Assembly: GCA_014381925.1 (NCBI GenBank)
Contig: JACNKR010000048.1
Coordinates: 1 to 64,000, forward strand
Source of the DNA: Fidelibacterota bacterium
GTDB taxonomy: Bacteria > Fidelibacterota > Marinisomatia > SCGC-AAA003-L08 > GCA-2689995
Length of the DNA: 64,000 nt
Direction: 5' to 3'
The notes beneath the pieces were generated by a model, which saw only the letters and a list, made by a program, of their open reading frames with translations, was not told the origin of the DNA and did no database searches. Positions 8,788 to 17,846 of this stretch are shown here, one piece after another; the first letter of the stretch is position 1, and the number at the start of each line of letters is the position of its first letter. A program made the position numbers and the translations under genes.

Positions 8788-9431
8788 TGCAATCTGAAAA
8801 ACAGAAAATTGAACTTCCTTTTGTTGGAATTGCAGGAAATATTGGTGTAGGCAAAACGACATTTACAGATTTAGTTTCTGAAAAATTTGGATGGGATGCA
8901 TATTATGAGTCTGTAATTGACAATCCATATTTAAGTGACTTTTATAGGAATATGAATAGGTGGAGCTTTAATTTACAAATTTTTTTTCTACAACATCGGT
9001 TTGCAACTCATATGGAAATGAGTGAAAATAAAAATGGGGTTATTCAAGATAGAACAATTTATGAAGATGTGGAAATTTTTGCACGAAATTTATATAAAAT
9101 GGATTTAATGTCAAAAAGAGATTGGCAGACTTATAATGATTTATTTAGGAATATGACATCTTTTTTAAAAAAACCTGATTTGATTATCTATTTAAAAGCT
9201 TCTACAGATACATTAATGTCTAGGATTAATTCGAGAGATAGGGAATTTGAAAGAAATATCGACCCTGAATATTTACATAGTTTAAATATTTCTTATGATA
9301 GTTGGATTTCAAGAATTAAAGATATTCCAGTTTATATTATTGAATCTGATAATTTTAATATTTTTAAAGAACCAAATAAATTAGAGAAATATTGTTCAGA
9401 TATAAAATTGAAATTGGAAATTAAAGGTTGA
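8787..9431 (+). CDS. Deoxynucleoside kinase (dAK/dGK/dCK family)
   Basis: The 214-residue kinase phosphorylates deoxynucleosides in salvage. The P-loop GNIGVGKT is at 17-24, the substrate-pocket Glu follows in YYESV, the DRT motif is near residue 92 and the lid Arg segment RINSRDREFER is at about 146-156. Length matches bacterial deoxyadenosine/deoxyguanosine kinases; the exact base preference cannot be read from sequence. It overlaps mtaB and purN by one and four bases, so it belongs to the same translation-coupled run, next to two purine-synthesis genes. Confidence 0.88.
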   Translation: MQSEKQKIELPFVGIAGNIGVGKTTFTDLVSEKFGWDAYYESVIDNPYLSDFYRNMNRWSFNLQIFFLQHRFATHMEMSENKNGVIQDRTIYEDVEIFARNLYKMDLMSKRDWQTYNDLFRNMTSFLKKPDLIIYLKASTDTLMSRINSRDREFERNIDPEYLHSLNISYDSWISRIKDIPVYIIESDNFNIFKEPNKLEKYCSDIKLKLEIKG

Positions 9432-10036
9432 AAAAAATTGCAATATTTGCTTCGGGGAAGGGCTCCAATTTTGAAGTAATTTATAGTAAAATAAAATTGG
9501 GCGAAATTAATGGTGAAATTGTTTGTTTTATTACTAATAATCCAAATTCATTAGCCTTACAATTTGCAGAAAAAAATAATATTCCTTCAATTATTGTGGA
9601 TTTAATAAATCAATCATATACGAAAGATTTAATAGAATTTTTAAAGTTTCATGTTGTTGAGTTAATTGTTTTGGCTGGATATATAAAATTAATTCCATCA
9701 AAAGTAGTTGAAATGTATGAAAATAAAATTATTAATATTCACCCTGCTTTACTTCCTGCTTTTGGAGGAAAGGGATGCTATGGAATGAATGTTCATATAA
9801 AAGTTTGGGAAAGTGGTGTAAAATATTCCGGAGTTTCAGTTCATTTTGTAAATAATAATTTTGATGAAGGTAAAATTATTACTCAGCAAATGGTGTCAAT
9901 TTTACAAAATGATACACCGACAGAAATTGCGGAAAAAGTATTAAAAATAGAACATCAGGTTTATCCAGAAGTAATTAAACAAATTTGTAATAATAATCTA
10001 AAATGGATTAATAATAAACCATGGATATTAAAATGA
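9428..10036 (+). CDS. purN: Phosphoribosylglycinamide formyltransferase
   Basis: The 202-residue enzyme transfers formyl from 10-formyl-THF to GAR, the third step of purine synthesis. N-terminal FASGKGSNFE binds the substrate phosphate. The catalytic triad is Asn103 and His105 in INIHPALLPAF and Asp146 in NNFDEGKI. The TTG start overlaps the previous stop by four bases and is preceded by AAAGG. The start is supported because the conserved KKIAIFASG strand begins at once. The partner purH follows 12 bases on. Confidence 0.93.
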   Translation: MKKIAIFASGKGSNFEVIYSKIKLGEINGEIVCFITNNPNSLALQFAEKNNIPSIIVDLINQSYTKDLIEFLKFHVVELIVLAGYIKLIPSKVVEMYENKIINIHPALLPAFGGKGCYGMNVHIKVWESGVKYSGVSVHFVNNNFDEGKIITQQMVSILQNDTPTEIAEKVLKIEHQVYPEVIKQICNNNLKWINNKPWILK

Positions 10037-10048
10037 CAGGAGTTAATA

Positions 10049-11575
10049 TTGATTAGAACTGCATTAATTAGTGTGTGGGATAAAAGTGGATTAGATGAAA
10101 TTGTTAATTTTTTATCTGAAATTAATGTTGAAATAATTTCAACAGGAGGAACTCAAAAATATATTGAATCAATCGGTGTCGATGTTACTCCAATTACTGC
10201 AATAACAGGTCAGAGTGCTGTCATGGATGGAAGAGTTAAGACACTTCATCCAAAGATTTTTGGTGGAATTTTAGCAGATAGAAATAACCCCGATCATTTG
10301 AAAGATTTAAATGAAATTGGTGGCGTACCAATTGATTTAGTCATTGTAAATTTTTACCCATTTGTAAATGAAGCAGTATCAAAAGGATTGGAATTAAAAA
10401 AAGCGATTGAATATATTGATATTGGTGGCCCATCTATGATTCGATCAGCAGCTAAAAACTATCATTCAGTAATACCATTATGTAATAAATCACAGTTTAA
10501 TGACTTCATTAAAAGCTATAAAGAAAGTAGTGGTCGTATTCCCTTACATATTCGTCAAAGATGGGCATCGGAGGTTTTTTCAATGACAAATGAATATGAA
10601 TCATCAATATATTCATATTTATCACCCGAAAAAAATGAAATTCCAGAATCAATTTCAATTGTGGTTAACAAGAGTGAATCATTAAGATATGGTGAAAACC
10701 CACACCAATTTTCAGGGTTTTATACTGAGCCACAAAAAGCATTACCATGGGAACAACTTCAAGGGAAACAGCTTTCCTATAATAATTATGCTGATATGGA
10801 TTCAGCTATGCAGATAATTAATGAATTTAAAGAAAATGCATGCGTAATTATTAAACATGCAAATCCGTGTGGTTTTGGGTTATCACATACTCCTAAAAGT
10901 GCATATTTGAAAGCAATAAAAACAGACCCAATTAGCTATTTTGGTGGAATTGTTGGCTTTAATCAAAAAGTAGATGGTGAAACGGCGAATGAATTAACAA
11001 AATCATTTTTGGAATGTATTATTGCACCAGAATACTCAAATGAAGCATTAGATATTTTTAAACAAAAAAAGAATTTAAGGATTGTAATTTTAAAAAATAG
11101 AGATATAAATAAATTTAATATTAAGTCTGTAGCGGGAGGTTATTTATATCAGTCATCGGATTATTTTGACGAAGTGGTGAGTAGTTGTGAAATTGCTACA
11201 ATTAAAAAACCAACAGAATTAGAATTAAAAGCTTTAGATGTGGGGTGGAAATTAGTTCGCTTTGTAAAATCCAATGGAATTGTAATTGCAAATTCAAATC
11301 AATTAATTGGTGTGGGAGCAGGACAGATGTCTCGCATTGATTCAGTTAAAATAGCAATAAGAAAAGCGGGTGATGCAGGTTTAAATTTAGATGGAGCTAT
11401 TTTGGCTTCAGATGCATTTTTCCCATTTTATGATAGTATTGAATTGGCTGTTAAATATGGAATTAGTTCAATTATTCAACCGGGCGGATCTATAAAAGAT
11501 ACAGATGTTATTAATAAAGCCAATGAATTAGATATATCAATGGTATTAACAGGAAAAAGACATTTTTTTCATTAG
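10049..11575 (+). CDS. purH: Bifunctional AICAR transformylase/IMP cyclohydrolase
   Basis: The 508-residue enzyme performs the last two steps to IMP. The N-terminal MGS-like cyclohydrolase domain (1 to about 190) has ALISVWDKSGL, GGTQKYI and MDGRVKTLHPKI. The C-terminal transformylase domain has RYGENPHQ, the catalytic Lys-His pair in IIKHANPCG (about residue 268) and GAGQMSR. Full family length. It begins with TTG preceded by ACAGGAG, about 5 bases upstream. mreB follows after 12 bases. Confidence 0.95.
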   Translation: MIRTALISVWDKSGLDEIVNFLSEINVEIISTGGTQKYIESIGVDVTPITAITGQSAVMDGRVKTLHPKIFGGILADRNNPDHLKDLNEIGGVPIDLVIVNFYPFVNEAVSKGLELKKAIEYIDIGGPSMIRSAAKNYHSVIPLCNKSQFNDFIKSYKESSGRIPLHIRQRWASEVFSMTNEYESSIYSYLSPEKNEIPESISIVVNKSESLRYGENPHQFSGFYTEPQKALPWEQLQGKQLSYNNYADMDSAMQIINEFKENACVIIKHANPCGFGLSHTPKSAYLKAIKTDPISYFGGIVGFNQKVDGETANELTKSFLECIIAPEYSNEALDIFKQKKNLRIVILKNRDINKFNIKSVAGGYLYQSSDYFDEVVSSCEIATIKKPTELELKALDVGWKLVRFVKSNGIVIANSNQLIGVGAGQMSRIDSVKIAIRKAGDAGLNLDGAILASDAFFPFYDSIELAVKYGISSIIQPGGSIKDTDVINKANELDISMVLTGKRHFFH

Positions 11576-11587
11576 GAGAAATAAAAT

Positions 11588-12604
11588 ATGTTAAATAAAA
11601 TTTCAAATATGATGGCTGGTGGCCATATTGCAATGGATTTAGGGACTGCAAATACATTGATTTGGATTGAATCACAGGGTGTTGTGATTAATGAACCATC
11701 TATTGTAGCAAAAAATACAATAACGAATACAGTTGTTGCTGTAGGAAATGAAGCCTATGCGATGATGGGTAGAACGCCTAATGGGATACAAACTATTCGT
11801 CCTTTAAAAGATGGAGTTATTGCTGATTTTAATATGACTGACGGAATGATTCAAGGATTTGTGAAAAAAATGAATCTGAGTAGAATCGCACGCCCTCGAA
11901 TGGTTATATGTATTCCATCTGGAGTTACTGATGTTGAACGAAGAGCGGTGAGAGATTCGGCTGAAAGAGCAAACGCAAGTGAAGTTTATTTAATTCAAGA
12001 ACCAATAGCGGCCGCCATTGGTGTTGGACTCGACATTAGTCAACCCAAAGGACATATGATTATTGATATTGGCGGTGGAACTACTGAGATAGCAGTAATT
12101 TCTTTAAATGATATTGTAGAAAGTGAAGCTATAAGAATTGCAGGTGATGAACAAAATGAAGCAATTGTTACTTGGTTTAGAAATGAACATAAACTAGATA
12201 TCGGGCTAAGAACTGCAGAAAGTATTAAATGTAATGTGGGTTCTGCAATTAGAGAAAAAGGGGTAATGATTAAAGTCAAGGGGCGTGACTTAGTATCTGG
12301 AATTCCAAAAACCTTAGAAGTGTCGTCTGATGAAATTAGACAAGCATTAGCAGACACAATTTATCAGATAACACAGGCAATTAAAGCTGCACTTCAAAAA
12401 ACCCCACCTGAGTTAGCTTCAGATATTATTGATTATGGTATTATTTTGACGGGTGGCGGTTCAAAATTAAAAGGGCTTGATCAGCATATAAGAAATAAAA
12501 CGGGATTACCTGTTCATGTGGCTGAGGACCCTCTATTATCGGTAGTAAGAGGTACAGGGAAAGTTCTTGAAGATATTAAGGCGTATAGTGAAGTTCTAAT
12601 TTAA
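11588..12604 (+). CDS. mreB: Rod-shape-determining actin-like protein MreB
   Basis: The 338-residue bacterial actin polymerises under the inner membrane and positions the elongasome. Phosphate-1 motif MDLGTANTLIW is near residues 17-27, phosphate-2 DIGGGTTE near 159-166 and the adenosine motif LTGGGSKLKGLD near 286-297. The N-terminal ISNMMAGG could form the short amphipathic membrane helix. GGAG precedes the ATG at normal distance. First of five consecutive cell-elongation genes, and it shares one base with mreC. Confidence 0.97.
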   Translation: MLNKISNMMAGGHIAMDLGTANTLIWIESQGVVINEPSIVAKNTITNTVVAVGNEAYAMMGRTPNGIQTIRPLKDGVIADFNMTDGMIQGFVKKMNLSRIARPRMVICIPSGVTDVERRAVRDSAERANASEVYLIQEPIAAAIGVGLDISQPKGHMIIDIGGGTTEIAVISLNDIVESEAIRIAGDEQNEAIVTWFRNEHKLDIGLRTAESIKCNVGSAIREKGVMIKVKGRDLVSGIPKTLEVSSDEIRQALADTIYQITQAIKAALQKTPPELASDIIDYGIILTGGGSKLKGLDQHIRNKTGLPVHVAEDPLLSVVRGTGKVLEDIKAYSEVLI

Positions 12605-13380
12605 TGAATTTTTTTCGTCTCTTTTTTCTGTATAGAGTTCATGTAATTTATATATTTACAACTCTACTTTCAATACTATTGTATTTTTCAAATGACTCTG
12701 ATAATGTAAAATCTGTGCAAGCTGATTTTTCAGATATTATATCTGTAATTCTAGGCCCAAAAAAATGGTATAAAGACATTCTTAATATCAAAGAAAAAAA
12801 TGAATATTTAATGGAATCTGTCGGACAGCTTCGATTATTAAATACAGAATTAATTCATTTAAAACATGAAAATAATGAATTAAGAGAAATGTTATCTTTC
12901 AAAAATAAAACCCCATTGAGTTTAAAAGGGGGGACTGTTGTAAATAGTCAGCTATCAGGCTTTCTACATACCTTAACATTAAATTCAGGTTTAAATGATG
13001 GGATAGTGCCAAATTTACCTGTTATGGATATCAATGGGTTATTAGGGAAAACAAATACTGTTGGTGATAGAGCGACTTCCGTTCAGTTAATTACGGATAA
13101 AAACTTTAGAGTTTCAATTAGGGTTGGTGAAAAGTGGAATTTAGGATTGTTTATTCCTAGCCATGGTAAATTTGGTTATATAGAAGGGGTCCCTAAAAGT
13201 CAAAAAGTAATTCAAGGGGATACTGTTGTTACATCAGGAATTTCTAATATTTATCCAGGAGATATTCCTGTTGCAAGCGTAATTTCTGTAGAAGTAGATT
13301 CGGAACGCCCATTTTTGAAAATAATTGTTGAAATAAGTGCAGAAGTCCATAATTCAAATTTTGTATTTATAGTTCAATGA
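12604..13380 (+). CDS. mreC: Rod-shape-determining protein MreC
   Basis: The 258-residue protein has one membrane helix (about 12-27), a periplasmic coiled coil (about 60-100, LKHENNELREML) and the MreC beta-domain (about 105-258, including VVNSQLSGFLHTLTLNSG and GLLGKTNTVGDRATSVQLITD). It links MreB to PBP2 in the elongasome. Start and stop overlap mreB and mreD, giving a translation-coupled mreBCD unit. Confidence 0.95.
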   Translation: MNFFRLFFLYRVHVIYIFTTLLSILLYFSNDSDNVKSVQADFSDIISVILGPKKWYKDILNIKEKNEYLMESVGQLRLLNTELIHLKHENNELREMLSFKNKTPLSLKGGTVVNSQLSGFLHTLTLNSGLNDGIVPNLPVMDINGLLGKTNTVGDRATSVQLITDKNFRVSIRVGEKWNLGLFIPSHGKFGYIEGVPKSQKVIQGDTVVTSGISNIYPGDIPVASVISVEVDSERPFLKIIVEISAEVHNSNFVFIVQ

Positions 13381-13862
13381 GTAAAAAAGAATTGAAACTT
13401 GCTGGTTTAATTTGGATAATTATATTATTTATTCAAACTTTCATGCCAGCATTTAGAATTAATCAAATGGTTATTCAACCTGATTTAATATTAGTTTTAG
13501 TTGCGTTTGTAGCTTTAAGGTATGGTGGTGATTTTGCAATTATTTTTGCTTTTTTTAATGGGTTAATTCAGGATTTTTCAACACAAGAATCATTGTTGGG
13601 AATTTTAGCTTTATCTAAATCAACGACTGCTTATGCCTTTCATTTTGTCCAACATTATAAAACTATTTGGACTCGAAAAATTAAATTATCTAGTATTTTT
13701 ATCATTTTTATATTCCATAATATAATATATTTTTATTTTTATTTAAGTGGCAATTTTTCTCTCTTTTTATCAGGTTTATTTGTAATAATGATTCAAAGTA
13801 TTATTTCATTTTTAATTTTTTTAATTATAGAAAGAATCCTTTTCAAATCTAAATTGATATAA
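13377..13862 (+). CDS. mreD: Rod-shape-determining protein MreD
   Basis: The 161-residue protein is predicted to span the inner membrane about five times and has the MreD features QPDLILVLVAFVALRYG and FFNGLIQDF. It starts four bases inside mreC, and mrdA begins directly after its stop. Assigned by family pattern plus position between mreC and PBP2. Confidence 0.9.
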   Translation: MSKKELKLAGLIWIIILFIQTFMPAFRINQMVIQPDLILVLVAFVALRYGGDFAIIFAFFNGLIQDFSTQESLLGILALSKSTTAYAFHFVQHYKTIWTRKIKLSSIFIIFIFHNIIYFYFYLSGNFSLFLSGLFVIMIQSIISFLIFLIIERILFKSKLI

Positions 13863-15614
13863 ATGCCTCGTAATTTTGAATCAATACCAAATAGTCGTAA
13901 ATATGGATTAATTTTTCTATGCTTTGGTCTATATATTATTTTATATCTCCAATATTTTAATTTGCAAGTAAGAAATTATTCAAAATATAAAGGACAAAGT
14001 GATAATAATAGTATTCGAAAAATACCTCTTCCTGCTCCACGAGGAATTATTTATGACAGAAACGGTATTCCAATTGTTGATAATATGCCAACTTATGAAG
14101 TTAAGGTAATTCCCGTAGATGTAAATGAAAAATTTAATTATTTTATTTTATCCAATGAATTAAATATTCCACAAAGTGAGTTAATTTCAAAAATAGAAAA
14201 TGCAAATAAATATTCATCCAAATATTTACCATTATTGCTTAAAAGGCATCTCGATTTTGAAGTTATTTCAAGGCTTTCTGAAAATCGTCTTGAATTACCT
14301 GGGATTTTATTTACCGAATTACCTGCACGGACTTACCCAAGTGATGCAAAGTTAACGCATGTTATTGGTTATTTAAGGACTGTTTCAGAAGGATTTTTAA
14401 AAAATGCTTCTGAAGAATTAAACTATAATCGAGATGATGTTCACGGTTTTGCTGGGTTAGAATTATTTTATGAACCTGACTTAAGGGGAGTTGATGGTTA
14501 TGAATACCATTTAGTTGACAATAAAGGGATTGACCATGGGATTCTTTTAGATGAAAATAGATTTTCACCAAAGAAAGGTAAAACGTTGGTTTTAACCATT
14601 GATCATGGTTTACAGGTGTTAGTTGAGAATTTGTTAGATAGCTTAAAAGGTTCAATTATTTGTAGTAATCCGAAGACTGGTGAGATTTTTGCAATGGCAA
14701 GTGCACCTGATTATAATTTAGATTCTTTTGTTGGGCCAATACCAAATGATTTATGGTCGAATTGGAATACAGATAAAAATCGTCCATTATTTAATAGAGC
14801 AATTAACGGCTTATACCCACCAGGGTCAACATTAAAATTGGCTGCCGCTGCGATGTTGCTTGAAACAAACAAAGTATCACCAAATTGGTCAGTAAATTGC
14901 AATGGAGTATATAACTTTGGTAATCGAAAATACCATTGTTGGAAAAAAACAGGTCATGGAAATGTTAATTTAAAACATGCCATTAAGTATTCGTGTAATA
15001 TATATTTTTATCAATTAATTCAGCATTTTAATTTGAAAACATGGGTAGCATATATGAATGATTTTGGTTATGGGTTTAAAACAGGAATTGATGTAGAATT
15101 TGAATCATCGGGATTAATACCTAATAAAACATATTTAGATGAAAAATATACTTCAAGAGGATGGGCTAGAGGTAATTTATTAAGTTTTGTATTGGGGCAA
15201 GGAGATGTATTATCTACTCCATTACAGGTTTTGAAAATGGTTAATTTAATTGCCACTAACGGAATGGCTGGTAAATTAAATTTAGTAAAAAGTGATGATA
15301 TTGAGATTGATACACTTAACTATTCAAATAAAACATGGACTTTTATTAACGATGCGATGTGGACTGTTGTTAATGGACTAAAAGGGACGGGAGAAAAAGC
15401 AAAACCAAATAAAGGTGTAGCACGAGGTAAAACAGGAACAGCTGAAAACCCTCACGGAGAGCCACATTCATGGTTTGCTGGTTATACAACTTTAAAAAAT
15501 GGAAAACAGTTAAGTGTTGCAATCATAATTGAAAATGGTGGAAAAGGGTCGCAGGTTGCCGCTCCTATGGCAAAAAAAATATTTAATAATTTTGCAGGAG
15601 TAAAAGTTGATTAA
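13863..15614 (+). CDS. mrdA: Penicillin-binding protein 2 (elongation-specific transpeptidase)
   Basis: The 583-residue class B PBP cross-links peptidoglycan during elongation. Order: cytoplasmic tail, one membrane helix (about 13-31), dimerisation/pedestal domain (RGIIYDRNG at about 60-68) and transpeptidase domain. The active-site set is complete: Ser322-x2-Lys325 (PPGSTLK), Ser377-x-Asn379 (YSCN) and Lys523-Thr-Gly (RGKTGTAE). It overlaps rodA by eight bases; RodA is the glycosyltransferase partner of PBP2. Confidence 0.96.
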   Translation: MPRNFESIPNSRKYGLIFLCFGLYIILYLQYFNLQVRNYSKYKGQSDNNSIRKIPLPAPRGIIYDRNGIPIVDNMPTYEVKVIPVDVNEKFNYFILSNELNIPQSELISKIENANKYSSKYLPLLLKRHLDFEVISRLSENRLELPGILFTELPARTYPSDAKLTHVIGYLRTVSEGFLKNASEELNYNRDDVHGFAGLELFYEPDLRGVDGYEYHLVDNKGIDHGILLDENRFSPKKGKTLVLTIDHGLQVLVENLLDSLKGSIICSNPKTGEIFAMASAPDYNLDSFVGPIPNDLWSNWNTDKNRPLFNRAINGLYPPGSTLKLAAAAMLLETNKVSPNWSVNCNGVYNFGNRKYHCWKKTGHGNVNLKHAIKYSCNIYFYQLIQHFNLKTWVAYMNDFGYGFKTGIDVEFESSGLIPNKTYLDEKYTSRGWARGNLLSFVLGQGDVLSTPLQVLKMVNLIATNGMAGKLNLVKSDDIEIDTLNYSNKTWTFINDAMWTVVNGLKGTGEKAKPNKGVARGKTGTAENPHGEPHSWFAGYTTLKNGKQLSVAIIIENGGKGSQVAAPMAKKIFNNFAGVKVD

Positions 15615-16845
15615 AGAGTTTTTTAAGCGATATACTATTTTTCCTGCAAATTATAAAATAACTGTGGGAATTATTTTCCCGATTTTATTATTAATCATTA
15701 TTAGTCTTATGATTTTATTTGCTGCAAACCCTAATAGTTTTCAATTAAATTCTTTTTTTGGGAAGCAGTCCGTTTGGTTTGGGGTGTCAATTGTTGCTTT
15801 TTTAATTGTACAGTCAATTAAACCCCATTTTTTTTATGAAAATGCTTATATATTATATGGGTTTTTAATATTAGCAATAATTTCAACTTATTTATTTGAA
15901 TCAGTGGGTGGTTCTTCTCGTTGGATTAAATTAGGTGCAATACAATTTCAACCTTCAGAAATTGGTAAAATGATTGTTGTTTTTGCTTTAGCTAAATTTT
16001 TAACGGATTTACGAAATTTAAGTTCGGTGTATAAGACTATTACACTCTCATTTATTCTAACAGGAATCCCTGCTTTACTTGTATTTAAACAACCCGATTT
16101 AGGTACTGCGTTAGTTTATATTTTCGCTACAATTCCAATGTTAATTTGGAGAGGATATAAGCTATCAAATTTGTTTGTTGTGTTTGGACCATTTATAAGT
16201 ATCATTGCAGCATCAAATATTATATTTTTTTCAATTTGGATGGGTTTTGTAGTTTTTGTTCTTTATTATACTCGACCAAAATTAATTAATGCTATTGGTG
16301 TGTTTATCTCAAATATTATATTTGGAACAATAACAACATTGATTTGGAATAGTTTATATCCCCATCAAAAAAATAGAATACTTATTTTTTTAGATCCTAC
16401 AAAAGATCCAATGGGGGCAGGATATCAAATTATACAATCAAAAACAGCAATTGGCTCTGGAGGCTTATTTGGAGTTGGATTAGGTAATGGAACACAGACT
16501 CAATTACGATTTTTACCCGTAAGGAATTCTGATTTTATAATATCAGTTATTGGCGAAGAGTTTGGACTACTTGGTATTTCTGCAATATTAATTTGTTTTG
16601 GTATAATTATTTATTGGATGATAAATTATGCTCAAATTACAAGAAATCAATTTGGAAGCTTATCTATAATTGGCTTTTCCTCAATTATATTTTTTCATAC
16701 CTTGGTAAATATGGGTATGGCTGTCGGGCTTTTCCCAGTAACAGGATTACCATTACCATTTATTAGTTACGGAGGTACATTTTTACTATCGATGTTTCTC
16801 ATAATTGGAATTACTCAAAATTTTATAAATAATAATTTCAGATAA
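15607..16845 (+). CDS. rodA: Rod-shape SEDS peptidoglycan glycosyltransferase RodA
   Basis: The 412-residue polytopic SEDS protein polymerises lipid II with PBP2. It shows SSRWIKLGAIQFQPSE (about 98-113), QPDLGTALVY (about 162-171), the extracellular loop with GLGNGTQTQLRFLPVRNSDFI and the final PVTGLPLPFISYGG motif. The TTG start is inside mrdA, with GGAG about 6 bases upstream. Last gene of the elongasome run; a weak hairpin follows. Confidence 0.95.
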   Translation: MIKEFFKRYTIFPANYKITVGIIFPILLLIIISLMILFAANPNSFQLNSFFGKQSVWFGVSIVAFLIVQSIKPHFFYENAYILYGFLILAIISTYLFESVGGSSRWIKLGAIQFQPSEIGKMIVVFALAKFLTDLRNLSSVYKTITLSFILTGIPALLVFKQPDLGTALVYIFATIPMLIWRGYKLSNLFVVFGPFISIIAASNIIFFSIWMGFVVFVLYYTRPKLINAIGVFISNIIFGTITTLIWNSLYPHQKNRILIFLDPTKDPMGAGYQIIQSKTAIGSGGLFGVGLGNGTQTQLRFLPVRNSDFIISVIGEEFGLLGISAILICFGIIIYWMINYAQITRNQFGSLSIIGFSSIIFFHTLVNMGMAVGLFPVTGLPLPFISYGGTFLLSMFLIIGITQNFINNNFR

Positions 16846-16870
16846 TTTTTTTATAAATAATAATTTTCTT

Positions 16871-16900
16871 AATTATTGAGTAACTCCTCAATTATTTATT
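16871..16900 (+). terminator. Weak hairpin after rodA, possible terminator
   Basis: ATTGAG (16875-16880) pairs with CTCAAT (16887-16892) around a six-base loop, extends weakly outward and is followed by TATTTATT. The GC content is low and the T tract interrupted, so termination is uncertain. It closes the long operon that began near 6494. Confidence 0.3.
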
Positions 16901-16938
16901 AAATTACACCCTTCAAATTATATGAAAATTAAAACAAT

Positions 16939-16970
16939 TTGGCCAAATAGAAATTCATTTAATTGGCCAA
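16939..16970. promoter_or_regulatory. Pair of palindromic TTGGCCAA boxes
   Basis: Two identical eight-base palindromes, 16939-16946 and 16963-16970, have their starts 24 bases apart and lie about 50 bases before the gene at 17017. Two half-palindromes slightly over two helical turns apart could be an operator for a dimeric or tetrameric regulator. They could also form a hairpin in RNA. No regulator is implied by neighbours. Confidence 0.35.
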
Positions 16971-17016
16971 TCTCACTTTTCTATCATCAGCTAATATTTA
17001 AATTGGGGATAATGCT

Positions 17017-17841
17017 ATGAGTCATAAAATCTATTTTTTATCTACAGAAGTTGCACCTTTTGCGTCAGCATATTCACTTGGTGCGTTCTCACGAAAAATG
17101 TCTTCAATTTATCATGAAGACCCAGATATTGATATTCGATTGCTTATGCCTAAATATGGATTTATTAGTGAACGGAAGTATATATTAAGGGAAGTTATTC
17201 GTTTAAAAGATATTAAAGCCACTTATGGTGGAGAAGAAAATCTTGTAAATATTAAATCTGCATTTATTCCAAATACAAGAGTGCAAGTTTATTTTATGAT
17301 TGAAAATGATTTATTTAAACCATTACAGGAATTAATTTATAAATCTAGAAATGGAAGACCTTTTAAAGATAATGATGAAAAGTTTTCGTATTTTAGTTAT
17401 ATAGCAATTCGCACATTAAAAAATCTATATTGGAAACCTGACTTTATTTTTTGTAATGATTGGCAGACTGCAATGGTGCCAAAAATGCTAAAAGATCTTT
17501 TTTTAGACGATGAATTTTATGAAGGAATGCAGACTGTTTATTTTATCCATTCTATTAATGAAATGCGATCATATACAAAATCATCCTTAGAAGCATCTGG
17601 TCTTAAAATTGAAAGCAAAAATGTTGATGGAACAATTTCAGCGATTAAACATTCAGCATTGACTATTTTAATGGATGATGACAAAGGGACAATTAGAAAA
17701 GAAATGGATAAAAATAAAGATATTGCTGATGCTTTTGATTCTACAAACAATTTAATTTTTAATGTTGCTAAGTATCCAAAACCGGGTGTCTGGGATGACC
17801 TTACAAGTAAAATTAAATCTGAACTACAAAAACTTTCTTAA
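17017..17841 (+). CDS. Truncated glycogen/starch synthase (GT5) N-terminal domain protein
   Basis: The 274-residue product matches only the N-terminal Rossmann domain of GT5 glycogen synthases (family about 480 residues): STEVAPFA at about 9-16, FSYFSYIAIRTL and the conserved segment PDFIFCNDWQTAMVP at about 145-159. The ADP-glucose-binding KxGG motif that normally follows STEVAPFA is replaced by SAYSLGA, and the C-terminal donor-binding domain is absent. GGGGA about 8 bases before ATG supports the start. Standard glycogen synthase activity is therefore unlikely; a binding, regulatory or divergent role is inferred. An acidic lipoprotein gene follows 5 bases on. Confidence 0.75.
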   Translation: MSHKIYFLSTEVAPFASAYSLGAFSRKMSSIYHEDPDIDIRLLMPKYGFISERKYILREVIRLKDIKATYGGEENLVNIKSAFIPNTRVQVYFMIENDLFKPLQELIYKSRNGRPFKDNDEKFSYFSYIAIRTLKNLYWKPDFIFCNDWQTAMVPKMLKDLFLDDEFYEGMQTVYFIHSINEMRSYTKSSLEASGLKIESKNVDGTISAIKHSALTILMDDDKGTIRKEMDKNKDIADAFDSTNNLIFNVAKYPKPGVWDDLTSKIKSELQKLS

Positions 17842-17846
17842 GGTAA

